From the NCBI RefSeq assembly GCF_014639255.1, contig NZ_BMFV01000011.1, forward strand, positions 1 through 64,000: a stretch of 64,000 nucleotides of DNA. Direction: 5' to 3'. Shown piece by piece: positions 25,947 through 34,442 of the stretch. The stretch's first letter is position 1, and every line of letters starts with the position of its first letter. Both the position numbers and the translations under genes were made by a program. Below the pieces are notes generated by a model. It was not told where the DNA came from, made no database searches, and saw nothing but the letters and a program-made list of their open reading frames with translations. The DNA is from Pullulanibacillus pueri (lineage in GTDB: Bacteria; Bacillota; Bacilli; Bacillales; Sporolactobacillaceae).

Positions 25947-27083
25947 ATGCTTAAGACTGTTTTATTTGATATTGATGGCGTATTACTAAGCGAAGAACGT
26001 TGTTTCGACGCTTCAGCTCTAGCGGTATGGGAGCTTCTACATAGCCCTCGGTATTTAGGGATTCACCCAGAGACCTTTACGCCTAACCCTGAGGAAGCAT
26101 TGATCCGTCACATTCGTCAGGAAGTGTTTGACCATGAACATGTGCTGACTTTCATGAAATCCCGAGGGATGAATTCTAATTGGGATATGGTATTCCTCAC
26201 CTTTAGCTATCATCTCATCCAACTGTTAGATCAAGTGCCAACAGAGATTCGATCACTGATTCTAGATCAAAAAGACGTTGATCGGGAAACGTTAAAAATG
26301 TTTGGTGCGGCCCTACCAAAAGAGGTGAACATCTCTTACTCTTCTTTTGTTATGGCATTTGCAAAAAGCAAAGGCACAAAACAAGATTTATTGCTTTACT
26401 TAAATGTCATCGCCAAAGAAAAATGGGGAGCTACTTTCGACCTTTTTTCTCGAAGTGGCCCACTATGGAAAATCGCCCAAGAAACCTATCAAGAATGGTA
26501 TCTCGGTGATGCTTTTATTGAAACGTCGATAGAAAAAAAAGCCTATCAACCTGGAAAAACGGGTTTCTTACAAGAAGAAATACCGCTTGCCGAACCCGCC
26601 GCTCTCCAAGCACTCTTTCAATCGATCAAAGCAAAAGGACTGACGATTGGCATTGGAACAGGACGTCCTTATATTGAAAGCTATGAACCTTTAAAGGCGC
26701 TTGGGCTCTTAGACTATATTGACTCAGAGCGCTTAGTGACTTCAACGGATGTATTGCGAGCAGAGAAGGCTTACCCTAAGTACGCACCTCTAGGCAAACC
26801 TAACCCTTATTGTTATATTCATGGGTATTTTGGTCGTAATATTAATGTGAAGGAGATATTGGAGAAGCCACTCCCATTAGCCGAAGCCAATCAGCTCTTA
26901 ATTATTGGTGATTCTTTAGCCGACTGCCTTGCCGCCCAAGAGATGGGCAGTCATTTTATTGCTGTACTTACGGGCCTCACAGGTGAAGACGCCCGTGCCG
27001 AATTTGAAGCTCATCAAGCTGAATTTATCCTCTCCAGTGTTCTTGATGTCGAATCCGTCATTAATAAACTTCTCGTGAATTAA
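25947..27083 (+). CDS. HAD family hydrolase
   Basis: A 378-residue haloacid dehalogenase-superfamily protein. Motif I is LFDIDGVLL (about 6-14; nucleophile Asp and DxD), motif II is TIGIGTGRPYIESYEPLKALGLL (around 233-255; Thr/Ser region), and motifs III/IV appear as PLGKPNPYCY (Lys) and LIIGDSLADCLAAQEMGSHFIAVLTGL (the Asp pair). The long insert between motifs I and II (about 200 residues) is unusual for the small phosphoglycolate type and resembles the Bacillus 380-residue HAD group of unknown substrate. ATG at 25947 follows TGGAGGGAAATGC; the upstream TTG-started extension is ignored. Monogenic, with a terminator 6 nt after the stop. Confidence 0.85.
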   Translation: MLKTVLFDIDGVLLSEERCFDASALAVWELLHSPRYLGIHPETFTPNPEEALIRHIRQEVFDHEHVLTFMKSRGMNSNWDMVFLTFSYHLIQLLDQVPTEIRSLILDQKDVDRETLKMFGAALPKEVNISYSSFVMAFAKSKGTKQDLLLYLNVIAKEKWGATFDLFSRSGPLWKIAQETYQEWYLGDAFIETSIEKKAYQPGKTGFLQEEIPLAEPAALQALFQSIKAKGLTIGIGTGRPYIESYEPLKALGLLDYIDSERLVTSTDVLRAEKAYPKYAPLGKPNPYCYIHGYFGRNINVKEILEKPLPLAEANQLLIIGDSLADCLAAQEMGSHFIAVLTGLTGEDARAEFEAHQAEFILSSVLDVESVINKLLVN

Positions 27084-27088
27084 TAACC

Positions 27089-27118
27089 AAGGGTGATTGA
27101 ACAGTCACCCTTACTTAT
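27089..27118 (+). terminator. Terminator of the HAD gene
   Basis: AAGGGTGA (27089-27096) pairs perfectly with TCACCCTT (27105-27112), followed by ACTTATTT. Confidence 0.8.
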
Positions 27119-27189
27119 TTACTGGTGTTACGTGACAATTCAACCAAAATAAAGGATTTAAATTCTAAATTTTCAGTTATTTAATTTCA

Positions 27190-27460
27190 TTAAGGATTTG
27201 ATGGAACCTTCTTATTGAGTACATGCACTGCTTTCACTCCCGTAGGTCTATAGGAAATGGCTTGATTCCCCATTTGTTTCCAACCATCTATAAATGATGT
27301 TCTGTTGACCTTACGATTCTTTTCACTACTTAAAGGATCGTTAAAATAGATCGAATCCTTATCATAACCCGTAACAAGAACCGAGTGTTCTTTATATGTA
27401 ATCTCTATAGGCCCATCAGGAGTCTCCCATTCCTTCCAATAGTCTTTAGATAAAAAAGAT
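27190..27460 (-). pseudogene. C-terminal remnant of a C39-family peptidase
   Basis: The minus-strand frame ending at 27190 has no start codon and is preceded by stops. It reads DYWKEWETPDGPIEITYKEH, SVLVTGYDKDSIYFNDPLSS and EKNRKVNRTSFIDGWKQMGN, closely parallel to the last 70 residues of the intact C39 peptidase encoded at 40759-41550 (KKYWRTWETPKGKIKITYKE, HAVVVTGYDQKWIYYNDPLS, GKKNRKAERQSFIKAWEQMG). It retains the catalytic-type His (KEH) and the Asp-containing NDPLS block but lost the N-terminal half with the catalytic Cys. It is a truncated paralog lying downstream of the anchored-protein gene. Confidence 0.85.
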
Positions 27461-27488
27461 TAAAGTAAAAAACACTTGCTTAAATATA

Positions 27489-27514
27489 AAAAAACGACCG
27501 ATTGAAATGGTCGC
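27489..27514 (-). terminator. Terminator of the anchored-protein gene
   Basis: On the minus strand GCGACC pairs with GGTCGT across a 9-nt loop and is followed by a run of seven T residues. Confidence 0.8.
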
Positions 27515-28363
27515 TTATGGGCTTATTAAGTTAAATTGTTCTTTTTGCTTTCCCCATTGTATAGAAACATGGATCTCATCGGAAATAATTGGGCTGTTTC
27601 CCCCGCTTCCGATTTGAAGGGACTGTTCTTTGCTAAGGTCCAAAGTGCCATTGGATTTGGTCCTTGTATTTCCTTCTCTTACATTTAAATTGTATTTTAC
27701 TTTATCTTTACGTTTTCCAGTAAAGGTTAAGACCCCTTTATTGCTTTGCACACTCTCATTGTATAAGTGACCGTTCTCACTCCATTGATGTACATAGTAA
27801 TGTAATGTGTCCTCTCCTTTCCAATGCTTAGAGGAGCCGCTAAAGACTTTAACCTTGCCATCATTAAGCTCTTTAAAAATAATATTGTGAATATTAGGGA
27901 GTCGATTGAGCTTATTAAATTTTATTCTCCGTACAATATAAAGATTCCACGCCGCCTCTTTCTCCTGGACAATCGTTTCTTTTGTATTAGAAGCTGGTAA
28001 ATAACTCAATTCTTCGTTGTCCGAAACTGTCATACGTTTAGGCGTTGAGTCAAACACGTAAAGATAGAGTCTGTCATCTTCATCCTGATTAACCAAATAT
28101 TCAGTTGGTGTCACATTGGCTTTTTTATATTTTGTTGTATTTTGGTTAACTTGAGTAAGCACTATATCGTTATTTTCAAAAGCTTTTATAAGAGTATTGG
28201 CTGAATAATATTTCTCTTGATTATTTTCTTTATGAGTCATTTTATTTTCTTTCTCTTGTAGTAAATCCACCTTTTGACCATGGTGTCCCCGCGTCATGAA
28301 AATAAAATAAAGAACACAAGTTATCATTAAAATCAAACCTAAGCTAATCAACTTCTTTTTCAT
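27515..28363 (-). CDS. Hypothetical membrane-anchored extracellular protein
   Basis: A 282-residue protein I do not recognise. It starts MKKKLISLGLILMITCVLYF, a positively charged end and one hydrophobic helix, so it is probably anchored or secreted; there is a Cys at residue 17, but the surrounding residues do not form a clear lipobox. The rest is polar and rich in Lys, Asn and Tyr with predicted beta strands; the C-terminal third (KGVLTFTGKRKDKVKYNLNV) looks like a beta-sandwich. AAAAGGGGGG precedes the ATG at 28363. The C39 peptidase remnant lies downstream on the same strand, so the two may once have formed a unit. Confidence 0.65.
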   Translation of the reverse strand: MKKKLISLGLILMITCVLYFIFMTRGHHGQKVDLLQEKENKMTHKENNQEKYYSANTLIKAFENNDIVLTQVNQNTTKYKKANVTPTEYLVNQDEDDRLYLYVFDSTPKRMTVSDNEELSYLPASNTKETIVQEKEAAWNLYIVRRIKFNKLNRLPNIHNIIFKELNDGKVKVFSGSSKHWKGEDTLHYYVHQWSENGHLYNESVQSNKGVLTFTGKRKDKVKYNLNVREGNTRTKSNGTLDLSKEQSLQIGSGGNSPIISDEIHVSIQWGKQKEQFNLISP

Positions 28364-28411
28364 ACCAGCCCCCCTTTTAGTCAACTTTTATTCCTTTTTA
28401 CTATTAGTGAA

Positions 28412-28440
28412 AAAGCACACAGAACTCAGCTGTGTGCTTT
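28412..28440 (-). terminator. Terminator of serA
   Basis: AAAGCACACA (28412-28421) pairs with TGTGTGCTTT (28431-28440); the minus-strand product runs into TTTTTCAC. Confidence 0.88.
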
Positions 28441-28452
28441 GAATGAACTTTA

Positions 28453-30039
28453 TTATAAATCTATTAATTTAACTTCTTGGATATGTTCTAGATTTTGCAA
28501 AGCGGTGATAGGGGTCGCATTTGCATTTTTGTCAATGGTGAGTACCATGATGGCACGTCCACCTATACTTTTACGTCCAACCTGCATTGAGCCGATATTA
28601 ATTTCATGCTGTCCTAAAAGGGTTCCCACATGACCAATAAGACCCGGTAAATCGTGATGCTCGATATATAAGAGATGACCCTCAGTAGGAAGATCCACGG
28701 TATAGTCGTCGATCTTCACCATACGTGGCCCATAACCATTCAGTAATGTACCTGAAACAGAACGTTCTTCATGTTCAGTCGATATTTTGACATTAATGAG
28801 CCCAGTAAACCCATGGGAATTTTGTGTTCTTTTTACATTATAAATAAGACCTTTTTCTTTTACATAATAATTCACATTGACAGGGTTAATATGATCTCCC
28901 AAGAACTTAGCCAAGATACTTTGTAAAATACTGCGGGTTAAAGGCGCTGTTTCGATATCTGTAAGTTCACCCGAATAGGTTATTTCGATATCCTTTGGTG
29001 CTCCTTTGACTAATTGAACAACAGTAGATCCTAACTGCTCACTCAATTCATAATAAGGCTCAAGGGCTTTTCTCACTTGCTCTGATACTGCGGGGAGATT
29101 CACCGCATGCTGTGCAGGAACATTTCGAAAGACTTGCAAAATTTCATCACAGACAGCGACCGCAACTTTATCCTGTGCTTCAACAGTCGAAGCACCTAAA
29201 TGAGGCGTTGCTATAACCTCATCTAATGTCAACAAGGGATGATCCTCGGGTGGTTCGTGTTCAAAAACATCAATAGCAGCGCCCGCTACTCGACCTTCTT
29301 TTATAGCCTCATATAAAGCCATTTCATCAATAATGCCGCCACGTGCACAATTGATTAAACGGACTTCCGACTTCATTTTCGCAAACGCTTCCGTACTTAT
29401 GAGATGATGAGTTTCTTTGGTTAATGGCGTATGTACCGTAATAAAATCAGCCTGTGCATAAATATCATCCAACTCGGCCTTCTTCACACCCACTTTTCGG
29501 GCCCTTTCTTCTGTTAAAAAAGGATCATAAGCTAAAATCGTCATATTATACGCTTTTGCCCGCTTAGCCACTTCCATACCAATCCGACCAAAGCCGACAA
29601 CACCAAAGGTTTTTTTGAATAACTCAACCCCTTTAAAGCTATTTCGATTCCACTTACCCTCTTTTAATGACTGATTAGCCGCTGGAATCTTTCTTGAGAG
29701 GGCGGTCATCATCGCCATGGTATGTTCTGCCGCCGAAATCGTATTGCCATCGGGGGCATTGATAACGAGAATCCCTGCCTTGGTGGCAGCCTCGAGATCA
29801 ATGTTATCGACACCGACACCCGCTCTTCCAATAATCTTTAAACGTTTTGCTGCTTGAATCAAGTGAGCGTCGACCTGCGTCTGACTACGCACCACAAGAC
29901 CATCATATTCACCGATAATCTTCTGTAATTCTTCAGGTGAAAGCCCCGTCTTTACAGTGACTTCAGCCTCAACAGCCTCATTCAATATAGATAAACCCGT
30001 TTCACTAATCGGATCGCTCACAAGGACTTTATAACTCAT
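28453..30039 (-). CDS. serA: D-3-phosphoglycerate dehydrogenase
   Basis: A 528-residue NAD-dependent enzyme oxidising 3-phosphoglycerate to 3-phosphohydroxypyruvate, first step of serine synthesis. Visible: N-terminal substrate domain VLVSDPISETGLSIL, VVRSQTQVD, GRAGVGVDNIDL, NAD motif VVGFGRIGMEVAKRAKAY (about 145-162), catalytic NCARGGIIDE (Arg near 234) and PHLGASTVEAQ (His near 284), then the ASB domain and a C-terminal ACT domain (VDLPTEGHLLYIEHHDLPGLIG onward) as in the long type 1 enzyme. The start at 30039 follows GAGGAGGTTCTT; it overlaps the end of the upstream aminotransferase gene by 11 nt, so expression is coupled. Confidence 0.95.
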   Translation of the reverse strand: MSYKVLVSDPISETGLSILNEAVEAEVTVKTGLSPEELQKIIGEYDGLVVRSQTQVDAHLIQAAKRLKIIGRAGVGVDNIDLEAATKAGILVINAPDGNTISAAEHTMAMMTALSRKIPAANQSLKEGKWNRNSFKGVELFKKTFGVVGFGRIGMEVAKRAKAYNMTILAYDPFLTEERARKVGVKKAELDDIYAQADFITVHTPLTKETHHLISTEAFAKMKSEVRLINCARGGIIDEMALYEAIKEGRVAGAAIDVFEHEPPEDHPLLTLDEVIATPHLGASTVEAQDKVAVAVCDEILQVFRNVPAQHAVNLPAVSEQVRKALEPYYELSEQLGSTVVQLVKGAPKDIEITYSGELTDIETAPLTRSILQSILAKFLGDHINPVNVNYYVKEKGLIYNVKRTQNSHGFTGLINVKISTEHEERSVSGTLLNGYGPRMVKIDDYTVDLPTEGHLLYIEHHDLPGLIGHVGTLLGQHEINIGSMQVGRKSIGGRAIMVLTIDKNANATPITALQNLEHIQEVKLIDL

Positions 30040-31186
30040 TTTTAAGAACCTCCTCTGCGGCTTTAGCTGCGGTGCCAAACGATACCGGGTAACCCATTTT
30101 AAATAAGGAGAATTCAAGCAAAATAAGTGTTTGTAACAATTCGGCAGGTGTGATGGCCCCCATATGCCCAATTCTAAAAATTTTACCTTTTAATCGTTTT
30201 TGTCCACCCGCAAGAACGAGGTTAAAAGTCTTCAATGCGGTTTGTCGCACAGCCTCACTGTCTAACGTTGCTGTTCCCTGTATCGCAGTTACCGTCGGAG
30301 ACGCTTCTTCATCAGTTGTTAATAACGATAAACCTAAAGCTTGGCTTGCCGCTCTTGTCATTTTCATTAAAGTCTCATGCCTGCGAAAGACATTGTCCAG
30401 TCCTTCTTCCTCCATCATTCGCAAGGCTTCATCCAAACCATATATAAGTGAGAGGGCCGGCGTATATGGCGTCATGCCCTTTTCTGCATTTGTTTTATAA
30501 GCCTCAAGATTGAGATAAAAGCCTTTAGATGGTGTGCGCTCAACAGCCTTCCACGCGTTTTCGCTTAATGTGATAAAAGCTAGACCTGGTGGAAGCATAA
30601 AGGCTTTCTGCGAACCGGAAACAACAACATCCAGCCCGTCTTTATCCATGTTAACAGGTGTTCCTCCCGCTGAGCTTACGGTATCGACAATCACAAGTGC
30701 ATCACTATTCTCGTGGATGACGCTTGCGAGGTCCCCGATTGGATTTAATACACCTGTCGATGTTTCACAATGCGTGACAAAAACAGCTTTAATATTTTTC
30801 TTTGACTTTAGAAATGTTTTCAGCGCATCAGGATGACACGCTCTTCCCCATTCAACCTCCAAACGATGAACAACAATCTGATATGCTTCACAAATATCGG
30901 CAAACCGCGCACCAAAATTACCTGTGACAACGACAACCACTTCATCACCTGGTGCTACAGTATTGACAACCGCTGCTTCCAAAGCCGACGTCCCACTCCC
31001 GGTTAAGAGAAAGATCTCTTGACTTGTCCCAAAAATCGGCTTCAATCGTGGTGTAACTGATTGGAAAAGTTCACTAAACCCTTTACCACGATGACCAATC
31101 ATCGGTTGCGACATGGCTTTCTGCACCTGTTCAGGTATAGGTGTTGGACCAGGGGTTCTCAATATTTGTGATCGATTAATAATCAT
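30029..31186 (-). CDS. Class V aminotransferase (alanine-glyoxylate / serine-pyruvate type)
   Basis: A 385-residue PLP aminotransferase. Typical blocks: LRTPGPTPIPEQVQKAMSQP near the start, GHRGKGFSELF, LLTGSGTSALEAAVVN (phosphate-binding), VDTVSSAGGTPVNMDK with the PLP-contacting Asp, and SGSQKAFMLPPGLAF carrying the PLP lysine. It is not SerC (no SerC-type N-terminus), but it belongs to the small-subunit alanine-glyoxylate/serine-pyruvate/PucG group. Being translationally coupled to serA, it may supply or consume serine: transaminating phosphohydroxypyruvate or hydroxypyruvate would be logical. GGGGAGGCACACT precedes the ATG at 31186. Confidence 0.85.
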   Translation of the reverse strand: MIINRSQILRTPGPTPIPEQVQKAMSQPMIGHRGKGFSELFQSVTPRLKPIFGTSQEIFLLTGSGTSALEAAVVNTVAPGDEVVVVVTGNFGARFADICEAYQIVVHRLEVEWGRACHPDALKTFLKSKKNIKAVFVTHCETSTGVLNPIGDLASVIHENSDALVIVDTVSSAGGTPVNMDKDGLDVVVSGSQKAFMLPPGLAFITLSENAWKAVERTPSKGFYLNLEAYKTNAEKGMTPYTPALSLIYGLDEALRMMEEEGLDNVFRRHETLMKMTRAASQALGLSLLTTDEEASPTVTAIQGTATLDSEAVRQTALKTFNLVLAGGQKRLKGKIFRIGHMGAITPAELLQTLILLEFSLFKMGYPVSFGTAAKAAEEVLKNEL

Positions 31187-31560
31187 AGTGTGCCTCCCCA
31201 ACATGGATATAATTTTATTAGAAAAACTTGGCTTACCGCTTGATAAATGACGGAAGTCAAAAGTTTTTTACCCTTTTTATGGCCTTCAATGGCTGAATAA
31301 TAAGTAATAAGCTTTTATAATTATTTACATCCCTCTAAATATTTTACGAAAATCAGGTCATTCGTTATTTTTAGTCAATTTTAGCAATATCCTTTTATAC
31401 TGTAAAGAGGAAAAGTAAAAATAATAAGTGACAAAAAAAGGAGCAAAAATAACGTTGAGATGATATTGTTTTTAATTCCTTTTATTTTTTATCCACTAGG
31501 CGTTTCTAATCACAAAACATGTCAAAAATTGAGTGAAGCAAATTTAATCAAGCGTCTATA
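31187..31560. other. Divergent spacer upstream of the aminotransferase-serA operon
   Basis: About 370 bp of A/T-rich sequence. I find no T-box, SAM-type or other recognisable leader. A 34-codon frame beginning at about 31461 (ATG ATA TTG TTT) has a hydrophobic start but no close ribosome binding site, so I do not call it a gene. Confidence 0.35.
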
Positions 31561-31587
31561 ACGAAATGTCTGCCGCTGCATACGATA
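31561..31587 (+). promoter_or_regulatory. Sigma-K-like promoter of the yjcZ-type gene
   Basis: CATACGATA at 31579-31587 matches the sigma-K -10 pattern CATAnnnTA exactly, and an AC pair stands at 31561-31562, 16 nt before it, as the -35. The gene starts about 30 nt later. Confidence 0.6.
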
Positions 31588-31617
31588 TAGTATCAATGAA
31601 AAGGAGTTGATTTTAAC

Positions 31618-31722
31618 ATGTCCTATGGTGCAGGTGCAGGCTATGGCGGTGGCGCAGGATTCGCCTTAATCGTCGTATTGTTTATCTTGTTGATTATTGT
31701 TGGTACTGCTTACGTTTACTAA
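31618..31722 (+). CDS. YjcZ family sporulation mini-protein
   Basis: A 34-residue protein, too short for usual gene finders: MSYGAGAGYGGGAGFALIVV then LFILLIIVGTAYVY. The glycine/tyrosine-rich start and single C-terminal hydrophobic helix with a terminal YVY/WY-like end are the hallmark of the YjcZ/YjcM-type sporulation proteins of Bacillales. AAAAGGAGTTGATTTTAAC precedes the ATG, a sigma-K-like promoter lies upstream, and a strong terminator 18 nt downstream, which together make a complete transcription unit. It is probably a membrane or coat-associated component; no biochemical role is known. Confidence 0.9.
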   Translation: MSYGAGAGYGGGAGFALIVVLFILLIIVGTAYVY

Positions 31723-31739
31723 GGCGTTATATTTAAAAT

Positions 31740-31768
31740 GACAAGGGCCATCCCCCTTGTCATTTTTT
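31740..31768 (+). terminator. Terminator of the yjcZ-type gene
   Basis: GACAAGGG (31740-31747) pairs with CCCTTGTC (31754-31761), followed by ATTTTTT. Confidence 0.88.
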
Positions 31769-31913
31769 ACGTTACAAAGCTTTGTACAGGTTCAATTTAA
31801 TTTGGACAAACCTTAAGAATAGAGAATGATCAGAGAAACCAATGACTTTCTAAGTCAAAGAGCCTTTATGAATGTAGAGCATTGACCTGTCAATTACAAG
31901 ACACTGAAAAAGA

Positions 31914-31941
31914 AAAATCCACGGTTTCTTACACCGTGGAT
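31914..31941 (-). terminator. Terminator of the LSm-like small gene
   Basis: ATCCACGGT (31917-31925) pairs perfectly with ACCGTGGAT (31933-31941); the minus-strand product continues into TTTTTCTTTTT. Confidence 0.85.
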
Positions 31942-31953
31942 AGAGATTCAGGA

Positions 31954-32238
31954 CTAATAAAAACCACCATAGCCAAAGCCACCATAGGGCCTAAAGGCAG
32001 CAATGCTTCCAAGCGCTACACCAGTAAAACCACCTAAAAGGCCACCAGCAAATGCGCCCCAGGCAAATAATCCTGGCCCTTGATTTCCCGCGGCCATGTT
32101 ATCAAAGGGGCGTAAATACACATGTGTGCGGTCAACACCATGAACAATCCCTCTATGCACAATCCCTTCATGAGTTGTTATTTCAACAGGACGATTAATA
32201 TGCTTTTGACAATGATTAAAATAATATTCTGCGGACAT
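31954..32238 (-). CDS. Small protein: LSm-like N-terminus with hydrophobic glycine-rich C-terminus
   Basis: A 94-residue protein with two parts. Residues about 14-45 (RPVEITTHEGIVHRGIVHGV then DRTHVYLRPF) have the beta-strand pattern of a truncated Sm/Hfq-like fold (G at the strand-2 turn, D-x-x-H-V-Y-L-R-P at the end). Residues 55-94 are glycine and aromatic rich (GLFAWGAFAGGLLGGFTGVA, ending YGGFGYGGFY), similar in style to spore-coat and YjcZ-type tails. I recall similar Bacillales proteins without a known role. GAAAGGAGAGAGAGG precedes the ATG. Its neighbours (YjcZ-type gene) suggest a spore-associated function, which is inference. Confidence 0.65.
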   Translation of the reverse strand: MSAEYYFNHCQKHINRPVEITTHEGIVHRGIVHGVDRTHVYLRPFDNMAAGNQGPGLFAWGAFAGGLLGGFTGVALGSIAAFRPYGGFGYGGFY

Positions 32239-32464
32239 CCTCTCTCTCCTTTCATTCTGATCTACTGAACTTCTCGATAGCTTGTGAGGACTAGAGGATA
32301 TTTTAGTTCCCTTTAATCATTATCATATGTTTGTCTTGCTGATATCTGAAGGGCAGGTGTGGAGGGCGAATGCCGTTTTTTAAGGATAAAAAGACATTCT
32401 AGTGATCCCCTGTTGATTCAGCAATAACTGCTGTGTTTACTCGGCATGCTTCTTCTTCTGCTAC

Positions 32465-34153
32465 TCACATCTCTACTGGTGCTTGTATTCCCAAAAGTCT
32501 TAACCCTTCTTTAATAACCAGGATAGTAGCTCGGGTCAACCCTAGCTTTGCTTTGCTCTCTGCTCCACCCAAGATACGTGTATGGGCGTAATAATGATTA
32601 AATGCCTGAGCGATTTTAAAGAGGCTTTTGGCAACAGTAGACGGGTCACGCTCTTCGAATGCTACCTCAATTGTATGGGGGAACCATGCAAGCAACTTAA
32701 CAAGTTCCCAAGATGGATCATCTTCAAGCCCATCTTCGATAACGCTAGGCTTGACCTTGGCTTTTCTTAGTATTGAACACCCACGAGCATGCGTATATTG
32801 TAAATACGGCCCTGTATTGCCTTCAAACTTTAGCATTTCTTCAAGAGAGAATTCAACGTCATTGCGACGATAGTGTTTTAGATCGTGATATATGACAGCA
32901 CCAACGCCAACTTGTTCTGCAATGATCCTACGCGCCTCCAATTCAGGGTTCTTCTCCTTGATACTATGATCTGCTCTCTCAATGATCTCCTTTAAAACCT
33001 GTTCTAAAAGAACAACCTTGCCTTTTCGTGTTGACATCTTCTTTCCATCCTTAAGAATCATCCCAAAAGGAATATGCTCCATATCATCTGCCCAAGAATA
33101 GCCCATTTTAGAAAGCACGCTTTTCACTTGATTAAAGTGTAGGGTTTGTTCATGACCAACAACGTAAAGTGATAGGTCAAAGTGATAATGCTGTTTTCTA
33201 TACAACGCCGATGCTAAATCTCTTGTGGCGTATAACGTGGCGCCATCCTGCTTTTTAATGAGTGCTGGCGGAAGATCCTGATCCTCCAAACGTACGACCA
33301 TGGCACCCTCTGAGGCTTCAAGCAGTCCCTTATTTTGTAATTCAGTGACCACCGCCTCCATCTTATCATTATAAAAGGACTCTCCATTCATAGAGTCAAA
33401 GGTGACATTTAAGAGTGTATAAATCCGATTGAATGCAGCTAATGATTCTTCTCTAAACCATTCCCATAAGGCATGTGCTTCAGGATTGCCTAATTCTAAT
33501 TCCTTAAACCAAAACCTCCCCTCTTGGTCAAGCTGAGGATCTAAGGTAGCTTCTTCGTGAAATCGTGTATAGAGTTTGAACAGTTCTCCAATTGGATCTC
33601 GTTTAACCGCGGCTTCATCACCCCATCTTTTATAGGCAGCAATTAACTTACCAAATTGCGTTCCCCAATCCCCAATATAATTGATTCGTATCACTTGATA
33701 ACCGCATTTTTCAGCAATATGACTAATCGCCGAACCAATCACTGTTGATCGCAAATGCCCCATTGAAAAAGGTTTAGCAATATTTGGGGAAGAAAGATCA
33801 AAGGTAATGGTTTTACCCTTTCCAAAGGTATGTGAACCATACTTTTCTTGTTCATATAAAATGCGATTGATGGTCTCTTTTGTTGCTTCCTTTCTGTTAA
33901 TAAAGGCATTAATATAAGGCCCTTTAGCCTCAAACTTTTTAAACGCTTTATGGTTGAGGGAAACGGCCAACTGTTCCGCGATGCTTTGTGGTGATTGCTT
34001 CAAGAGCTTCGCAAGTACAAAACAAGGAAAAGCTAAGTCTCCGTGCTGTGTAAATTTGGGAATCTCTATTTTTGTCATGATTTCTTCAGGTGAAAGAGCT
34101 TCACCTAAAGTTTTACTTAAAAGCTGCGCCCATTGTTGAATATAATACTCCAT
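32465..34153 (-). CDS. argS: Arginyl-tRNA synthetase
   Basis: A 562-residue class I synthetase charging tRNA-Arg. N-terminal additional (ArgS-N) domain, then FDLSSPNIAKPFSMGHLRST (HIGH-like GHLR near 125-128), KMSTRKGKVVLLEQVL (KMSK loop) and the C-terminal DALR-type helical anticodon domain (GNTGPYLQYTHARGCSILRK through the end). The start at 34153 follows GGAGGGTAACAAA. It is preceded by a 1.2-kb non-coding region containing, in order from the promoter, a T-box leader with an arginine specifier (35014-35277), a mobile repeat (34443-34897) and a hairpin (34211-34243). A synthetase under its cognate T-box is the expected logic. Confidence 0.95.
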   Translation of the reverse strand: MEYYIQQWAQLLSKTLGEALSPEEIMTKIEIPKFTQHGDLAFPCFVLAKLLKQSPQSIAEQLAVSLNHKAFKKFEAKGPYINAFINRKEATKETINRILYEQEKYGSHTFGKGKTITFDLSSPNIAKPFSMGHLRSTVIGSAISHIAEKCGYQVIRINYIGDWGTQFGKLIAAYKRWGDEAAVKRDPIGELFKLYTRFHEEATLDPQLDQEGRFWFKELELGNPEAHALWEWFREESLAAFNRIYTLLNVTFDSMNGESFYNDKMEAVVTELQNKGLLEASEGAMVVRLEDQDLPPALIKKQDGATLYATRDLASALYRKQHYHFDLSLYVVGHEQTLHFNQVKSVLSKMGYSWADDMEHIPFGMILKDGKKMSTRKGKVVLLEQVLKEIIERADHSIKEKNPELEARRIIAEQVGVGAVIYHDLKHYRRNDVEFSLEEMLKFEGNTGPYLQYTHARGCSILRKAKVKPSVIEDGLEDDPSWELVKLLAWFPHTIEVAFEERDPSTVAKSLFKIAQAFNHYYAHTRILGGAESKAKLGLTRATILVIKEGLRLLGIQAPVEM

Positions 34154-34210
34154 TTTGTTACCCTCCATTTTCTTTTATCTTTTCATCGCATTCCTATAAA
34201 GTGAAACCTT

Positions 34211-34243
34211 AATCAGTGAGGGTTTTTCCCTTCCCCACTGATT
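34211..34243. promoter_or_regulatory. Hairpin 58 nt upstream of argS
   Basis: AATCAGTG (34211-34218) pairs perfectly with CACTGATT (34236-34243), and inside the loop AGGG can pair with CCCT. No T run follows on either strand, so it is not an intrinsic terminator. It sits in the argS 5' untranslated region and could affect mRNA stability or bind a protein. Confidence 0.4.
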
Positions 34244-34405
34244 GTTAGTTAAACCAATCAAGGGCTAGCGTCCATTACTCCCTCTTAAACATCTTTGTAT
34301 CACTTCATGTTTAGAAGACGGTAGCATCTGGATAAAAATACCTCTTAGTCAAATAGTCAAGTCATGAAGAATTGTAGCTAATGATAAGATTTCAAACGAA
34401 AAAGC

Positions 34406-34426
34406 GAGACTCAAAAAATCATAAAA
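34406..34426 (+). repeat. Direct repeat GAGACTCAAAAAATC (left copy)
   Basis: The 21-nt segment here recurs at 34715-34735 with one mismatch (A for G at position 16). The two copies straddle the left part of the 34443-34897 repeat, suggesting that the region is a composite of two insertions or a duplicated target. Confidence 0.6.
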
Positions 34427-34442
34427 TGTATATTTCATATAG

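Noticed and set aside
31461..31562. 34-codon hydrophobic frame upstream of the yjcZ-type gene
   Set aside because: AAGGAG is 18 nt before the ATG, too far; no family pattern.
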